A stretch of DNA of 64,000 nt from Magnetococcales bacterium (GCA_002753565.1 PEAM01000015.1:1-64000); one strand, 5' to 3'; counted from the stretch's first letter, positions 52,858 to 62,533 are shown. Notes: generated from the sequence alone by a model not told the origin. Numbers and translations are program-made.

Positions 52858-53634
52858 ATGAGTAGAAAGAGTACAGAGATGATTTTAGGTTACCCTGTTA
52901 CCCTTTCTGGAGTGGAGGGGGTGGTTGCTGAGGTTTTTTCTTGGCTGGATAGTCCCAATAAAACGTGTCGGTACTTTGTCTGTGCCAACCCACACTCCTT
53001 GGAGGTCGCCCGAGTTGACCCCCTTTTCCATCAAGCTATTTTGGCATCCGACCTTATTCTGCCCGATGGTATCGGCATCTCGTTGGCGTCAAAACTGTTG
53101 GGTGGTCAGATACGGGGCCGGATAACCGGCAGTAATCTTTTCTATCAACTCTCTGCGGCATTGAATCAGCGAGAAGGGGGGGGGAGCTGTTTTTTTCTGG
53201 GTTCAACGCCTGAGGTTTTGGGCAGGTTGACACAGCTTATGGCTCGGGACTATCCCAACATTACCGTTGCCGGGGTTTATTCGCCCCCATTCAGAACAGA
53301 GTTTAGCGCTGAAGAGAACCAGAAAATGGTTGATGTGGTCAATCAAGCCAAGCCGGACCTTCTTTGGGTCGGTATGACGGCTCCCAAACAGGAAAAGTGG
53401 ATTTATCACAATCGGCACCAGTTACAGGTCTCTTTGGCGGGGCCTATTGGGGCTGTTCTTAATTTTTATTCAGGTGACCGGGAGCGGGCTTCACCCTTTT
53501 TTCGACGGATAGGCTTGGAGTGGCTGCCACGCTTTTTAAAAGAGCCACGCAGACTCTGGCGACGGAATTTGGTCTCCAACCCAGCTTTCGTGCTCAGGGT
53601 GTTGGCGGAGCGGGTGAAAAGGGTTAAGGGTTAG
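52858..53634 (+). CDS. WecG/TagA/CpsF-family glycosyltransferase
   Basis: 258 residues. GT26 motifs are clear: FVCANPHSLEVAR, the Asp-containing LILPDGIGISLASKLLG, CFFLGSTPEV, LLWVGMTAPKQEKW and GAVLNFYSGDRERA. Members transfer N-acetylmannosamine, its uronic acid or glucose-type sugars to undecaprenyl-linked acceptors at the membrane face. The ATG at 52858 has AAGGA at good spacing; frames opening upstream at 52762 are less likely. Spacing of 108 bases from the O-ligase-like gene may hold a promoter. Confidence 0.93.
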   Translation: MSRKSTEMILGYPVTLSGVEGVVAEVFSWLDSPNKTCRYFVCANPHSLEVARVDPLFHQAILASDLILPDGIGISLASKLLGGQIRGRITGSNLFYQLSAALNQREGGGSCFFLGSTPEVLGRLTQLMARDYPNITVAGVYSPPFRTEFSAEENQKMVDVVNQAKPDLLWVGMTAPKQEKWIYHNRHQLQVSLAGPIGAVLNFYSGDRERASPFFRRIGLEWLPRFLKEPRRLWRRNLVSNPAFVLRVLAERVKRVKG

Positions 53635-53683
53635 AGAGGGGTGAGTCGGTGTATTTTCAAAAAATTGTTGTACAGTTTAGTTT

Positions 53684-54460
53684 ATGCCGAAGCGGATGAT
53701 ACAGAGTGTCAAACACTATCTGAAGCGATTTCGCCGCTGGTCCTTTCGACGGTTGGTGTCGGCGTACGCTGTTCCCGGCAGCGTTTCAAAGGCGCCGGCC
53801 CTGGTGCTGGCTCCCCATCCTGATGATGAGGTTTTTGGTTGTGGTGGGTTGATCGCCTTAAAGCGGGATCTGGGTCTGCCGGTTACGGTGGTTTTTCTGA
53901 CCCATGGCGAGGCCTCCCACCGCGCTTGTTGTCAGACCGACCCCAAGCGGATTGGAGCTTGGCGGCGGCAACAGGCTTTGGCGTCTCTGGCTGTTCTGGG
54001 TGTGGCAGAAGACAGCATCCATTGGCTTGCGTGTCAAGATGGTCAGATTCCCCAAGCGGGTGATCCCACTTTTCTTGAGACAGAATCACAGTTGGCGAAA
54101 CTCTTGCAACACCATCCTGGTGAGATCTATACCCCCCATCCGCTGGATGGCTGGCCCGACCATAAAGCGGCCACCGAGCTGACCAGAGCGGCTCTGCAGA
54201 AGGTGGACGGGGTTTTCGACCTCTACTACTATCCGGTCTGGATGTGGTATCTGTTCCCGTTTAGCCAATTCTCCCTAATCCCTCAGCAAAAGGTGTTTGC
54301 GGTGGATGTGGCCTCGGGTCTGGATCGTAAAAGAGAGGCAATGGACGGTTATCTGTCCTCTTTGGTTCAACCTTGCGGCGTGCCTGGTTGTGGGCGGCTG
54401 CCGGAGGGGTTTCTTGACCCTTTTCAACAATCCAGGGAGTTTTTTTTCCGCCCCTCCTAA
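53684..54460 (+). CDS. PIG-L/LmbE-family deacetylase
   Basis: 258 residues. The zinc-binding motif APHPDDEVFGCGG (about residues 43-55), the THGEASHRA region and the third ligand in TPHPLDGWPDHKA are all present. The family removes N-acetyl groups from GlcNAc-type sugars, for example GlcNAc-phosphatidylinositol. A basic N-terminus (KHYLKRFRRWSFRRL) could bind membrane. Position between a GT26 transferase and the acyltransferase suggests deacetylation followed by re-acylation of a sugar. Confidence 0.92.
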   Translation: MPKRMIQSVKHYLKRFRRWSFRRLVSAYAVPGSVSKAPALVLAPHPDDEVFGCGGLIALKRDLGLPVTVVFLTHGEASHRACCQTDPKRIGAWRRQQALASLAVLGVAEDSIHWLACQDGQIPQAGDPTFLETESQLAKLLQHHPGEIYTPHPLDGWPDHKAATELTRAALQKVDGVFDLYYYPVWMWYLFPFSQFSLIPQQKVFAVDVASGLDRKREAMDGYLSSLVQPCGVPGCGRLPEGFLDPFQQSREFFFRPS

Positions 54461-54478
54461 CCAGGCTGTGTCCAGACT

Positions 54479-55573
54479 ATGAAGAGTACAACCGAGCAGG
54501 TGTGGCAGTTTGAGTGGATGGAGGCTTGGGATGCCATTTGGGATGATGGTTTCGTCACAGAATGGCTCTCTTGGCTGGAGTCCGATCTCCATGCCCATGT
54601 TTTTTTTCATCCGGTTCTGGTTAGGGCGTGGGTCGAGAGCTATGATAATCTGACCACTCTCCAGCCCCGGTTTTTGCTGGCACGACGGGGGAGTGAGACC
54701 GTTTTTTGGCCTCTGGTGCTGATTAAACAGGGGTGGAAGGGATGCTGGCAACGTCTGTTGACGCCTGTTGGTGCCAATGAGTTCGATTATCACGATCCTC
54801 TGGTGGTCAGCCCTGGGAGGGCGGCGACGGAGACCGCTTTTTTTCAGGCTTTTCAGGGGTGGCTGGCAGGGGGAAAGGCTAAAGGTTTTGACCGGCTTTA
54901 CCTGCCTCATCTGCGGATTCTGTCCCCTTTGGCGGCCTCCTCTTCTGTCGTTAATGTGGCGCCATATCTTGATCTTGAGGGTCTGGATAACTTGGAGGGT
55001 TTGCTCTCAACATTGGGAAAACGTCAGCGTGGAGAGATCCGCCGTAATCTGCGCCGACTAGACGAGGCAGAGAAGAGCTGCCTGCAGGTGTATGAGGCTG
55101 ATGAGGTGGATGAGGTGCTGGATTTTCTGCCAGAGTTGCTTGCCAGACATGCGCAAAAATGGCCAAACAGCTATAAAGCGCCAGATTTTCATGCCAATCT
55201 GATTCGCCATGGCCTGCCTGCTGGGGTTGTGCATGTTTCTGTTCTCAGGGTTGGTCACATTCCGGTTGGTTGGCATATTGGTTTTATTTTTAAACAGCGT
55301 TTTTATTGGTATTTGCCTGTCTATGACTTTAATTTTGCCAAACTGTCACCGGGAAGAGTCCATCTGGTCAAAGTGATGGAGGCGTTCATGGCAAATGGTG
55401 GGAAAATCTTCGACTTTCTCGTCGGTGACGAACCCTATAAAAAGGGTTGGACCAGCACCCAGACCTTGCTGAGGTCTCAGATGTTGGTCATGCCTGGGGT
55501 TGGCAGCAGAGTGCGTGTTCAGGGTGCGCAAAGGGTGCGGCGCGTGGCCGGAGTGATTGCTCGCTATCGATGA
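54479..55573 (+). CDS. CelD/FemAB-like GNAT acyltransferase, second copy
   Basis: 364 residues, Acetyltransferase_6-like. Recognisable parts are the ASPL-like YLDLEGLDNLEGLLSTLG with KRQRGEIRRNLRRLDEAE, the GNAT segment VLRVGHIPVGWHIGFIFKQR, then YDFNFAKLSPGRVHLVKVM and FDFLVGDEPYKKGWT. This last motif is characteristic of the group found in exopolysaccharide clusters. It shares the overall layout of the 19530 protein, but sequence similarity is modest. Follows the PIG-L gene by 18 bases. Confidence 0.82.
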   Translation: MKSTTEQVWQFEWMEAWDAIWDDGFVTEWLSWLESDLHAHVFFHPVLVRAWVESYDNLTTLQPRFLLARRGSETVFWPLVLIKQGWKGCWQRLLTPVGANEFDYHDPLVVSPGRAATETAFFQAFQGWLAGGKAKGFDRLYLPHLRILSPLAASSSVVNVAPYLDLEGLDNLEGLLSTLGKRQRGEIRRNLRRLDEAEKSCLQVYEADEVDEVLDFLPELLARHAQKWPNSYKAPDFHANLIRHGLPAGVVHVSVLRVGHIPVGWHIGFIFKQRFYWYLPVYDFNFAKLSPGRVHLVKVMEAFMANGGKIFDFLVGDEPYKKGWTSTQTLLRSQMLVMPGVGSRVRVQGAQRVRRVAGVIARYR

Positions 55574-55625
55574 TGAAAGGTGAGATTGAAAATGAGAGTG
55601 CAAGGTGTCATATAGGGGTGCCAAG

Positions 55626-56462
55626 GTGAGAAATATCCTGTCTTTCAAAAGAAAGCCCGTCAAAAATTTATTATCCAATCAAAGCGCACGGGATTTTTTT
55701 GAGCATCTGTTCCGCTCTACCCTTATCGACCTGATGGCGCAGGTCAAAAGGGGCCATGAAGGAGCGTTGGACTCTATATTGCTGGTTGGAGCCATGCCCT
55801 TTGAGATTAAAATAGTGCTTGAGTTTCCTTTCCAGAGAGTGATTGTCTCCAATATAGAGGATTTTATCGACCCAACAACATTCCGTGAAATCATGGTGCT
55901 TGTTGATGGTGATGAGCGGTTGGACTATTGTGAGTCCAGCTTAGAGAGCCTGAGTTTTCCTGGCCGCTCCTTTGATCTGGTTGTCTGCAAAGAGACCCTG
56001 CACCATCTGTCCCGTCCGGTTCTAGGGCTTTATGAGATGTTGCGGGTTTGTCGTCATGGCCTGTTTTTTATAGAAGGTAACCTGACGTTACTCACAAAAC
56101 TATTAAGAAAAACCAAGATTGGCAGCTCCTACGAAGAGAACTGGAGTATTAGCAAAGGGAGGGTTCGGGACAACTTTGTCTTTAAATGGGACCCCGACTT
56201 TGTTGTTGAAATATTGAGAAGCTACTACCTTGAGTCCGGTTTTTCGGCCACCTTTTATGATATGTGGTACTCCTCCAGATTTCATCAAACCTATTTTTTA
56301 AGAGTTGTTCTGTTACTCTTGAATAGGTTTTCCCAACTTATTCCCCTCTTCCCACGAGGGAACTATTTAATCTGTCTTATTCTTCCAGGTCACGATATAC
56401 CACATAAAATTGGTTGGGAGTTGGAGAAAACTGTTGAACCTGACACTATTTGTACGGGTTGA
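55626..56462 (+). CDS. SAM-dependent methyltransferase-like protein
   Basis: 278 residues. The Rossmann-type order is seen as ILLVGAMPFEIKIVL, then a Methyltransf_11-like FDLVVCKETLHHLSRPVLGLYEML with the acidic motif IV equivalent. The glycine motif I is degenerate (GAMPFE rather than GxGxG), so activity is uncertain. The C-terminal hydrophobic part (FLRVVLLLLNRFSQLIPLF) could be membrane-associated. GTG at 55626 with AGGGG seven bases before is favoured over the GTG at 55605. Bases 56463-56537 are AT-rich and hold the start region of the next gene. Confidence 0.68.
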   Translation: MRNILSFKRKPVKNLLSNQSARDFFEHLFRSTLIDLMAQVKRGHEGALDSILLVGAMPFEIKIVLEFPFQRVIVSNIEDFIDPTTFREIMVLVDGDERLDYCESSLESLSFPGRSFDLVVCKETLHHLSRPVLGLYEMLRVCRHGLFFIEGNLTLLTKLLRKTKIGSSYEENWSISKGRVRDNFVFKWDPDFVVEILRSYYLESGFSATFYDMWYSSRFHQTYFLRVVLLLLNRFSQLIPLFPRGNYLICLILPGHDIPHKIGWELEKTVEPDTICTG

Positions 56463-56537
56463 TACATTGTATTTTATTATCACCTCAAGCTAAGAATCAG
56501 GATGTTTTTTTGTGTTGGTCTATAGGTTTGGTCGAGT

Positions 56538-57767
56538 ATGATAAAAAGTAAAAAGTACTATGGGCTTGAGTTTGTTCGGGGTGTTGTGGCCGTGGAGGTT
56601 GCCATAGCCCATTTTATTCTCATCAATTCTGAGCTGAAACAGTACCCTGTTTTAAAGCTTATCTCATCTTGGGCTATGGAAGCGGTCATTCTGTTTTTTG
56701 TCTTGTCGGGTATTGTTATCAACCATAGCATCAGTACCAAAAAATATGATCGATCAGGCTTTATTCGGTCACGTATGATACGTATATTGCCCGCCTACTG
56801 GTTTTCCCTTGTGTTAACTGGCATGGTTCAACTGTCGGTCTCCATTCCTTTGCCAGATTTTCAAACCCTGCTAGGTAATCTGTTTCTTGTGGCAACACTG
56901 CAAGGCTATATTGTCGATACCTTTGTCTTGAATCCACCGGCTTGGAGTCTCTCATTCGAAAGTGTTTTTTATCTGTTGATTGCCTGGAGTTTTTATTCAT
57001 CAAGAAGATATTACCGTATCTCTTTATGGGTTGTCTTTGGTTTGGTGTCGGTTATACTTTTGCAAAATAAAACGATGGACACGGGTTTTTCAGGCCATTT
57101 TATCAGTATTGCCGCCTATTCAATGATATGGTTAACAGGGTATGCAGCCTATCAATGGCGGCATCAATTTCATGGGCACCTTTTGCCGGCCCTGTTTCTT
57201 TTTCTTTCTGTTCCTCTGGCTTCTCGCATCCACTTTATCCATGCCCAATTTAATATATTAGGACAGATTCTTATGGGGATCATCTCAGTTCCCTACCTGA
57301 TTTATCTTATTCAATCCGAGGCTGGGAATGACCGTAAAGAGGGTGGTAGCAAGAGACGAGGGTGGGTGGTTTTTGCATGCTATTTTGCAGTCTATCTTAT
57401 GTTGACAGGGCTTTTATTCGCATGGTCAAAATCAACACAAGAGATGCTCTATTTTGTTGTTATATTGCCTTGGATCAGTTTTCTTTTAGTTGCAGTCCAT
57501 CGATTGTTAGAAGGGCGGGATAATAGAATTATCCTCCCAGTTGGAAAGGTGTTGGGGCGGATCTCTTATCCTCTCTACCTCTTTCATTTTCCGATCATAA
57601 TCTATGTTAAAAGTCTTTTTCCTGATACGATTGTCTACAATATTCTTGTCTCTCTTACGGCAACTGTCACTCTTTGTGTTGTGTTTGAATATAGTGTTCA
57701 GCCAAAAATCAACTCCTATTTCAATCGTATCTCTATGGATAATAGATCGTCGTTTAATAACAATTAA
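56538..57767 (+). CDS. Acyltransferase 3 family membrane protein (OafA-like)
   Basis: 409 residues with about 10 membrane helices. Family signatures are GLEFVRGVVAVEVAIAHF (with the first catalytic-region His), FFVLSGIVI and SGFIRSRMIRILPAYWFS. The family transfers acetyl or succinyl groups to surface sugars from the cytoplasmic acyl donor. The gene is noticeably AT-richer than its neighbours and has many ATA/TTA codons, which may indicate separate acquisition. Confidence 0.92.
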   Translation: MIKSKKYYGLEFVRGVVAVEVAIAHFILINSELKQYPVLKLISSWAMEAVILFFVLSGIVINHSISTKKYDRSGFIRSRMIRILPAYWFSLVLTGMVQLSVSIPLPDFQTLLGNLFLVATLQGYIVDTFVLNPPAWSLSFESVFYLLIAWSFYSSRRYYRISLWVVFGLVSVILLQNKTMDTGFSGHFISIAAYSMIWLTGYAAYQWRHQFHGHLLPALFLFLSVPLASRIHFIHAQFNILGQILMGIISVPYLIYLIQSEAGNDRKEGGSKRRGWVVFACYFAVYLMLTGLLFAWSKSTQEMLYFVVILPWISFLLVAVHRLLEGRDNRIILPVGKVLGRISYPLYLFHFPIIIYVKSLFPDTIVYNILVSLTATVTLCVVFEYSVQPKINSYFNRISMDNRSSFNNN

Positions 57768-57788
57768 GAAAGTGAACGGATAGATTCA

Positions 57789-58982
57789 TTGGCAATCCAT
57801 GCAACACACACCCATAAAACTGTTCTGATCCTACTGCCCATGTTGTTGGTGGGTGGGACAGAAGTGCAGACGTTAAACATGGTACGGGTATTAATAGCTG
57901 CAGGATATCGGGTAACCGTCTGCTGCTTCCATGAAGTGGATGGGGGGGTTGTCAGGCAGTTTGAGGAGGCGGGGAGTCCTGTTATCTCAATGGGACTTCA
58001 ACGCTCAAAAGGGCTGGGACTTTTTTTCTATTTTTTGAAGCTTCTGTTTCGCCTTGTGGCTATCATTCGCCGAGAAAAACCGCAGATTATCCATGTGCAA
58101 TATGTTGCCCCTGGGTTGGTGCCCATTGTTGCGGCCCGGTTGGCTGGGGTTAAGGTTTTGCTGGCTACCGTCCATTATCCGGGGCGACCCCATGGTTGGA
58201 AAGCAAAAATGTTGTTGCGCGGTGCGGCCCGGCTATGCCGTGCTTTTTTTTGTGTCTCTCAATCGGTAGAGCGTTCCTGGTTTGGTGATAGCCTTCTGTT
58301 CAACCCGGCCTCTGTGCCTCGTAGCCGCCGACATTTTACCCTGTACAATGGGGTGGATATGGCGGGGATTGATCGTGCCGTGCAAAAAAGCCAAACTCAG
58401 CCACCTGACATTCTCAATGGAGCGGTTGATCAGTACCCCTTGATTGGGGTGGTTGGGCGGTTAAGTTATGAAAAAGGGCAGGGGGTTTTGCTGCAAGCCA
58501 TGGTGCAGATTGTTGAGAGGTTCCCAGATACTCATCTGGTGGTGGTGGGGGATGGGCGGGACCGTGAAAGCCTGCAACAAAAAAGTCAGGCTCTTGCTCT
58601 TGGGCAACATGTTACCTGGTTGGGACGCCAAAACCTTGAGGAGGTGCTGACACGGTTGCCTTCCTTTGATCTTCTGGTTGTACCCTCACTTTTTGAGGGT
58701 TTTGGTCTGGCGGCGGTAGAAGCTATGGCTTGTGGTACGCCTGTGGTAGCCTCTAAGGTGGATGGTTTGATGGAGGTGATCCAGGATGGCGTAACGGGTT
58801 GGTTGGTCCCTTCCGGTGATGCGGCGGCTTTGGCAGAGGTGATGATTGCCGTGCTGCAAAATCCAGAGCAACGTGTCAAGGTTGGCCTGGCTGGGCAGGG
58901 GTGGGTAAGAGGTAACTTCTCCATGGAGCGGTATGAACAATCACTCCTGGCAGCCTATCACCATTTTTCATCGATAAAATGA
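57789..58982 (+). CDS. GT4-family glycosyltransferase
   Basis: 397-residue GT-B enzyme. The N-terminus has ILLPMLLVGGTEVQTLNMV (the GG..x motif of WaaG-like enzymes); the C-terminal domain has VVGRLSYEKGQGVLLQAM, LVVVGDGRDRESLQ and the E-x7-E motif in SLFEGFGLAAVEAMACGTPV. Predicted to add a hexose in the cytoplasm. The TTG at 57789 is the only start that keeps the complete first strand; Shine-Dalgarno is weak. Confidence 0.9.
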   Translation: MAIHATHTHKTVLILLPMLLVGGTEVQTLNMVRVLIAAGYRVTVCCFHEVDGGVVRQFEEAGSPVISMGLQRSKGLGLFFYFLKLLFRLVAIIRREKPQIIHVQYVAPGLVPIVAARLAGVKVLLATVHYPGRPHGWKAKMLLRGAARLCRAFFCVSQSVERSWFGDSLLFNPASVPRSRRHFTLYNGVDMAGIDRAVQKSQTQPPDILNGAVDQYPLIGVVGRLSYEKGQGVLLQAMVQIVERFPDTHLVVVGDGRDRESLQQKSQALALGQHVTWLGRQNLEEVLTRLPSFDLLVVPSLFEGFGLAAVEAMACGTPVVASKVDGLMEVIQDGVTGWLVPSGDAAALAEVMIAVLQNPEQRVKVGLAGQGWVRGNFSMERYEQSLLAAYHHFSSIK

Positions 58983-59064
58983 GTGTGCTATCACACCTTG
59001 CCATAGGGGTCTGTTTAATGAGTTATGATCAACCCAACACTCTTGTTAACGCAAGGTATAGGCC

Positions 59065-60255
59065 ATGAAAACCAATTTAAGAGAGTTGCCACCCTTAGTC
59101 CGTATTGTGCTGGTTTTAACCTTGGTTGCCACCATAGGTGGAACGCAGATTTTTGGTTTTCGTATTGTTGGATTGGCCTGGTTTATTCCTCTGGTCTTTT
59201 CCCTTGTCGTCTTGTCAGAAAATTTTAGCAGACATATTGCTTTTCCAGTTAAAATATGGGTTATGTGGGGCCTGTTTGTTATCATTCACATGGTGTTGTC
59301 CGATGCCGTCCACTCTCTGCAGCGTTCGGTCATGTTGCTGGTCCCTATTGTCGTTGGTGTGGCGGTCTCATCCTTGAAAATTACCGACCATCATCTGTTT
59401 GTCTTTGAAAAACAGTATACCCGCATGTCGATCATTTTTTTTGTCATTGCACTTTTTAAAGCGGGCGTATTGACATCCCTGCAGTTGCCAACGACAGGCG
59501 CGTTGGCTGCAGAGATCATGACGGGAGCCATGCTCTGTTGTCTGTTTGCGGCCAGTTATGCCTTGGGTAACGCCAGAGCTCTTTTTAGTTGGATCATGCT
59601 CTCGATCATTCCGGTTATCACCTTGACTCGAGCAGGTATGGTGGTCACCGGGTTATCGTTTACTCTAACCTTCTCTCCACTGAAACTCTGGAAACGGGTA
59701 CTCTCATTTTTGGCTGTTTTGGCTGCCGGTATTGCCATTTTCTATTCAGACCGGGTGCAGAAGATCATGTTTTTTTCCGGCAGTGGCGTGTTGGCCGATA
59801 TGAGTCTCTCCAACCCAAACTTTGCCACCAGCGGTCGTGTCTATATCTGGTCTCTGCTTCAAGAGGGGGTTGGTGAGGCGCCATGGTTTGGTCATGGTGC
59901 CAATGTTTCCGAAGAGTTGATATCCTTCTATATTCCAGGGTTAGCCCACCCCCATAATGATTGGTTGCGGTTTCAGTATGACTATGGATACGTTGGGGTG
60001 AGCATCTTTTCTGTCTGTGTTGTGTGGCAGATAGTCGATGCATGGTTGATGGCCCGGAAAAGCTCTGGTCGAGCCAAAGTGCTGTTTTATGCTGCGGCCT
60101 CCTCTTTTCCGGTCTTTATGCTGTTCATGCTGACGGATAATATTGTGTTGTATGCGGCATTTTTTGGCAATTTTCAGTTTACTCTGTTGGGGCTGGCCTA
60201 CTCGTCACACTATCATCATTCAAAAGAGGGTAAGATATCTCAGACTGGTGACTGA
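59065..60255 (+). CDS. O-antigen ligase/polymerase-like membrane protein, third in window
   Basis: 396 residues with about 10 helices and the Wzy_C-type motif in SGRVYIWSLLQEGV followed by HPHNDWLRFQYDYGYVGVSI, including the conserved His. Predicted polymerase or ligase for a lipid-linked glycan. Shorter than the other two copies (487 and 498 residues) and without a large C-terminal region. It is convergent with the GT2 gene, the ends overlapping by 16 bases. Confidence 0.85.
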   Translation: MKTNLRELPPLVRIVLVLTLVATIGGTQIFGFRIVGLAWFIPLVFSLVVLSENFSRHIAFPVKIWVMWGLFVIIHMVLSDAVHSLQRSVMLLVPIVVGVAVSSLKITDHHLFVFEKQYTRMSIIFFVIALFKAGVLTSLQLPTTGALAAEIMTGAMLCCLFAASYALGNARALFSWIMLSIIPVITLTRAGMVVTGLSFTLTFSPLKLWKRVLSFLAVLAAGIAIFYSDRVQKIMFFSGSGVLADMSLSNPNFATSGRVYIWSLLQEGVGEAPWFGHGANVSEELISFYIPGLAHPHNDWLRFQYDYGYVGVSIFSVCVVWQIVDAWLMARKSSGRAKVLFYAAASSFPVFMLFMLTDNIVLYAAFFGNFQFTLLGLAYSSHYHHSKEGKISQTGD

Positions 60256-61331
60256 GGAGTTTTGCGCCCTTGGTCTGCCCGGTTAAGCCCTTTTTTTCTC
60301 CGACTATTGACCAGCCAGCGGGATGCTCTGCGCAGTGCTTTTGCCGGTGCTTTGGGTAGAAGTGCCAAGCCGGTAAGAAAGGCCACTCTCAGGGTCAGAC
60401 CGCCAAACCTGAATGATTTAAACAGCTCACTAAGAGCAGCCTGGTTCCAGCCGTTGTCTAAAAAATTGGAGGCACGCATACGGTGCCACAAGGCCAGGTA
60501 CTGTTTCATGCCGGCAACCCTCTGTTTGGGGGCGGTTTGCAGTAGAGTCCTCAGCTCTTGAGCGACCCGATCTTCTCCTACGGCGTGCCTATTGGATCGG
60601 GGTTGGCCATTTTTGGGTGAGGCCGGAGAGTAAAAGATGGAGAGGTAGGGGGCTGAGGAGAGAGCGATGGGGTAGCGGAATGCCAAATGGGCCCAGGTGA
60701 GCAGATCTTCACCGCTCAAGATGCCCACAGGAAAGCCGCCAATGGAGATAAGGGCCTCTTTTCGGATCATGACATTGGAAGAGTTTAGCGGGGGGTCTGA
60801 TTGGGCGGCAATGGCAAAATAGTCCGGTATGATCCCTTCCCATCCATCGGGAAGCCCCTTCAAAATGGCTTTCAACCGCTCTCCATCGGCATTGATTGTC
60901 AGGCTTTTTACGGCAAAAACCGAACACTCCGGATAGGTTTCTTTTAAGTGCCACATTTTTTCCAAACAGCCAGGCAACCATTCATCATCGGCATCCAAAA
61001 AGGCAAGCAGTTGGCTTCTGGCGGCCTCTACTCCTCGGTTACGGGCTGCTGAGACGCCAGCATTTTTCTGGTGCACACACGCTATTCTGCTATCGTCAAT
61101 AGAGGCAAGCCGTTCCACTCCACAGTCTGTTGAACCATCATCGACGACAATCATCTCCCAGTTGGAAAACGTTTGTGCCATCACCGAGTGTACAGCTCGC
61201 AGAACCTCATTCTCCTTATTGAAAAGGGGCATGATGATTGAAATGTCAGGGGGTGGCGATGGGAGGTGCCGGGTGAGAGGAGGGTGCGTCGTTAGTTCCT
61301 GTGGGTCAGATGTTGGTTGGCTGTGGCTCAT
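60240..61331 (-). CDS. GT2-family glycosyltransferase
   Basis: 363-residue inverting GT-A enzyme. ISIIMPLFNKENEVLRAV opens the nucleotide-binding fold; VVDDGSTD, GVSAARNRGVEAA and the metal-binding AFLDADDEW are diagnostic. A proline-rich N-terminus of about 25 residues precedes the domain. The ATG at 61331 shares four bases with the stop of the upstream GT4 gene, so the two are co-translated. No membrane segments. Confidence 0.93.
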   Translation of the reverse strand: MSHSQPTSDPQELTTHPPLTRHLPSPPPDISIIMPLFNKENEVLRAVHSVMAQTFSNWEMIVVDDGSTDCGVERLASIDDSRIACVHQKNAGVSAARNRGVEAARSQLLAFLDADDEWLPGCLEKMWHLKETYPECSVFAVKSLTINADGERLKAILKGLPDGWEGIIPDYFAIAAQSDPPLNSSNVMIRKEALISIGGFPVGILSGEDLLTWAHLAFRYPIALSSAPYLSIFYSPASPKNGQPRSNRHAVGEDRVAQELRTLLQTAPKQRVAGMKQYLALWHRMRASNFLDNGWNQAALSELFKSFRFGGLTLRVAFLTGLALLPKAPAKALRRASRWLVNSRRKKGLNRADQGRKTPQSPV

Positions 61332-62533
61332 GTTGTTCTTACCCGGCCTTTCCAGAGAAGGGCCAGTTGACGGAGTAACCCGTTGGGGTCGGGGCGTCGG
61401 GTCAGATGGATAACCGCCATTGCTCCCTCCAGAAAACGGTCTAGAGACCATTCCGCTATGGTCTCTTGGGCCTTTTGCCCCATTTGGGCTCGCTGATCGG
61501 CCGGTAGTTGGCTTAATGTCACCATCAAATCGGTCAGAGAGGCCTCGTCACCTGCGGTAAAAGTCCAACCGTTTTCCCCCTCTTTGAGTAAGGAGGGAAC
61601 AGCACCGCACGCCGTACTAGCCAACACCGGCAGGCTGGAAGCCATGGCCTCGTTGATAATAAGCCCCCAGGTTTCCGAAAAACTTGGTACGATCACTGCT
61701 TGTGCTAAGCCTAAGTAGTCGCAGAGGTCTGGCGCCATGACCCGGCCAGGAAAATGGATGCCACGGATACCTTCGGCTTTTTTTTTGATTACCGCTTCAT
61801 GTGGTCCTCCGCCCACCATAACCAGCTGCCAGGGGTCGGAGGTTTTGGATTGGTAGCGTGCAAAGGCAGCCATTAATGATTCCAGCCCTTTCATTGGCAG
61901 GAATCTGCCAACATACAGGAAAAAATGCCGGGGTAGATTCCGGGTTGCCAAGGTCTCTTCTGAGTGGCTTCGGGCTTGCTGGGCCCGTTTGGCGTAGTAG
62001 TCGTTATCGACCACATTGAGCCCAAAAAAAAGACGCTCAGCCGGAATGCCCAGATGGACATAATAGGGGTGGTGGGTGGCGGAGGGGATGAGTGCCCCAT
62101 CCACATTTTTATGGATGACTCTTTTAATCTGGGTTGTTAACCAACCTCGAATATTGGTTTTATCGTAAGAGGTATCCATTAGAATGACACGAACATTTTT
62201 GGTTTGCATTCTATAATGGATGGCAGCCATACCTTCCGGGGTTGCTGTGGAGGGGGCGATGATGACGTCGGGTTGGGTTGCTTGCAATGTGGTCAATACG
62301 GTTGAGTGGATCTCTTGGACTGAGTGTTGGTGGTAGGAGGTTGTTGGCAGACAGGTAATCGTTTGAAAGTCTGGGTAAGCTTCTGTTTTTTTGTCGAATT
62401 GATAGCTGTGATCCTGGGAGGCCACTTCAATGGCGGTTAACCGGTCTCCTCTCGATTCCAGGTGCGCTTGCAGGTATTGGGCGCGGGCTTGGTGATAGGG
62501 GAGAAATCTTTGCCAAATTAAAGCAATATGCAT
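61328..62533 (-). CDS. GT4-family glycosyltransferase
   Basis: 401-residue GT-B enzyme. The N-terminus IALIWQRFLPYHQARAQYL and the C-terminal LYVGRFLPMKGLESLMAAF, VMVGGGPHEAVIKKKA and the E-x7-E motif in SFSETWGLIINEAMASSLPV identify it. It forms a two-gene minus-strand unit with the GT2 gene. It is divergent from the chain-length determinant gene; the 242-base gap to 62775 is the promoter region. Confidence 0.9.
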   Translation of the reverse strand: MHIALIWQRFLPYHQARAQYLQAHLESRGDRLTAIEVASQDHSYQFDKKTEAYPDFQTITCLPTTSYHQHSVQEIHSTVLTTLQATQPDVIIAPSTATPEGMAAIHYRMQTKNVRVILMDTSYDKTNIRGWLTTQIKRVIHKNVDGALIPSATHHPYYVHLGIPAERLFFGLNVVDNDYYAKRAQQARSHSEETLATRNLPRHFFLYVGRFLPMKGLESLMAAFARYQSKTSDPWQLVMVGGGPHEAVIKKKAEGIRGIHFPGRVMAPDLCDYLGLAQAVIVPSFSETWGLIINEAMASSLPVLASTACGAVPSLLKEGENGWTFTAGDEASLTDLMVTLSQLPADQRAQMGQKAQETIAEWSLDRFLEGAMAVIHLTRRPDPNGLLRQLALLWKGRVRTT

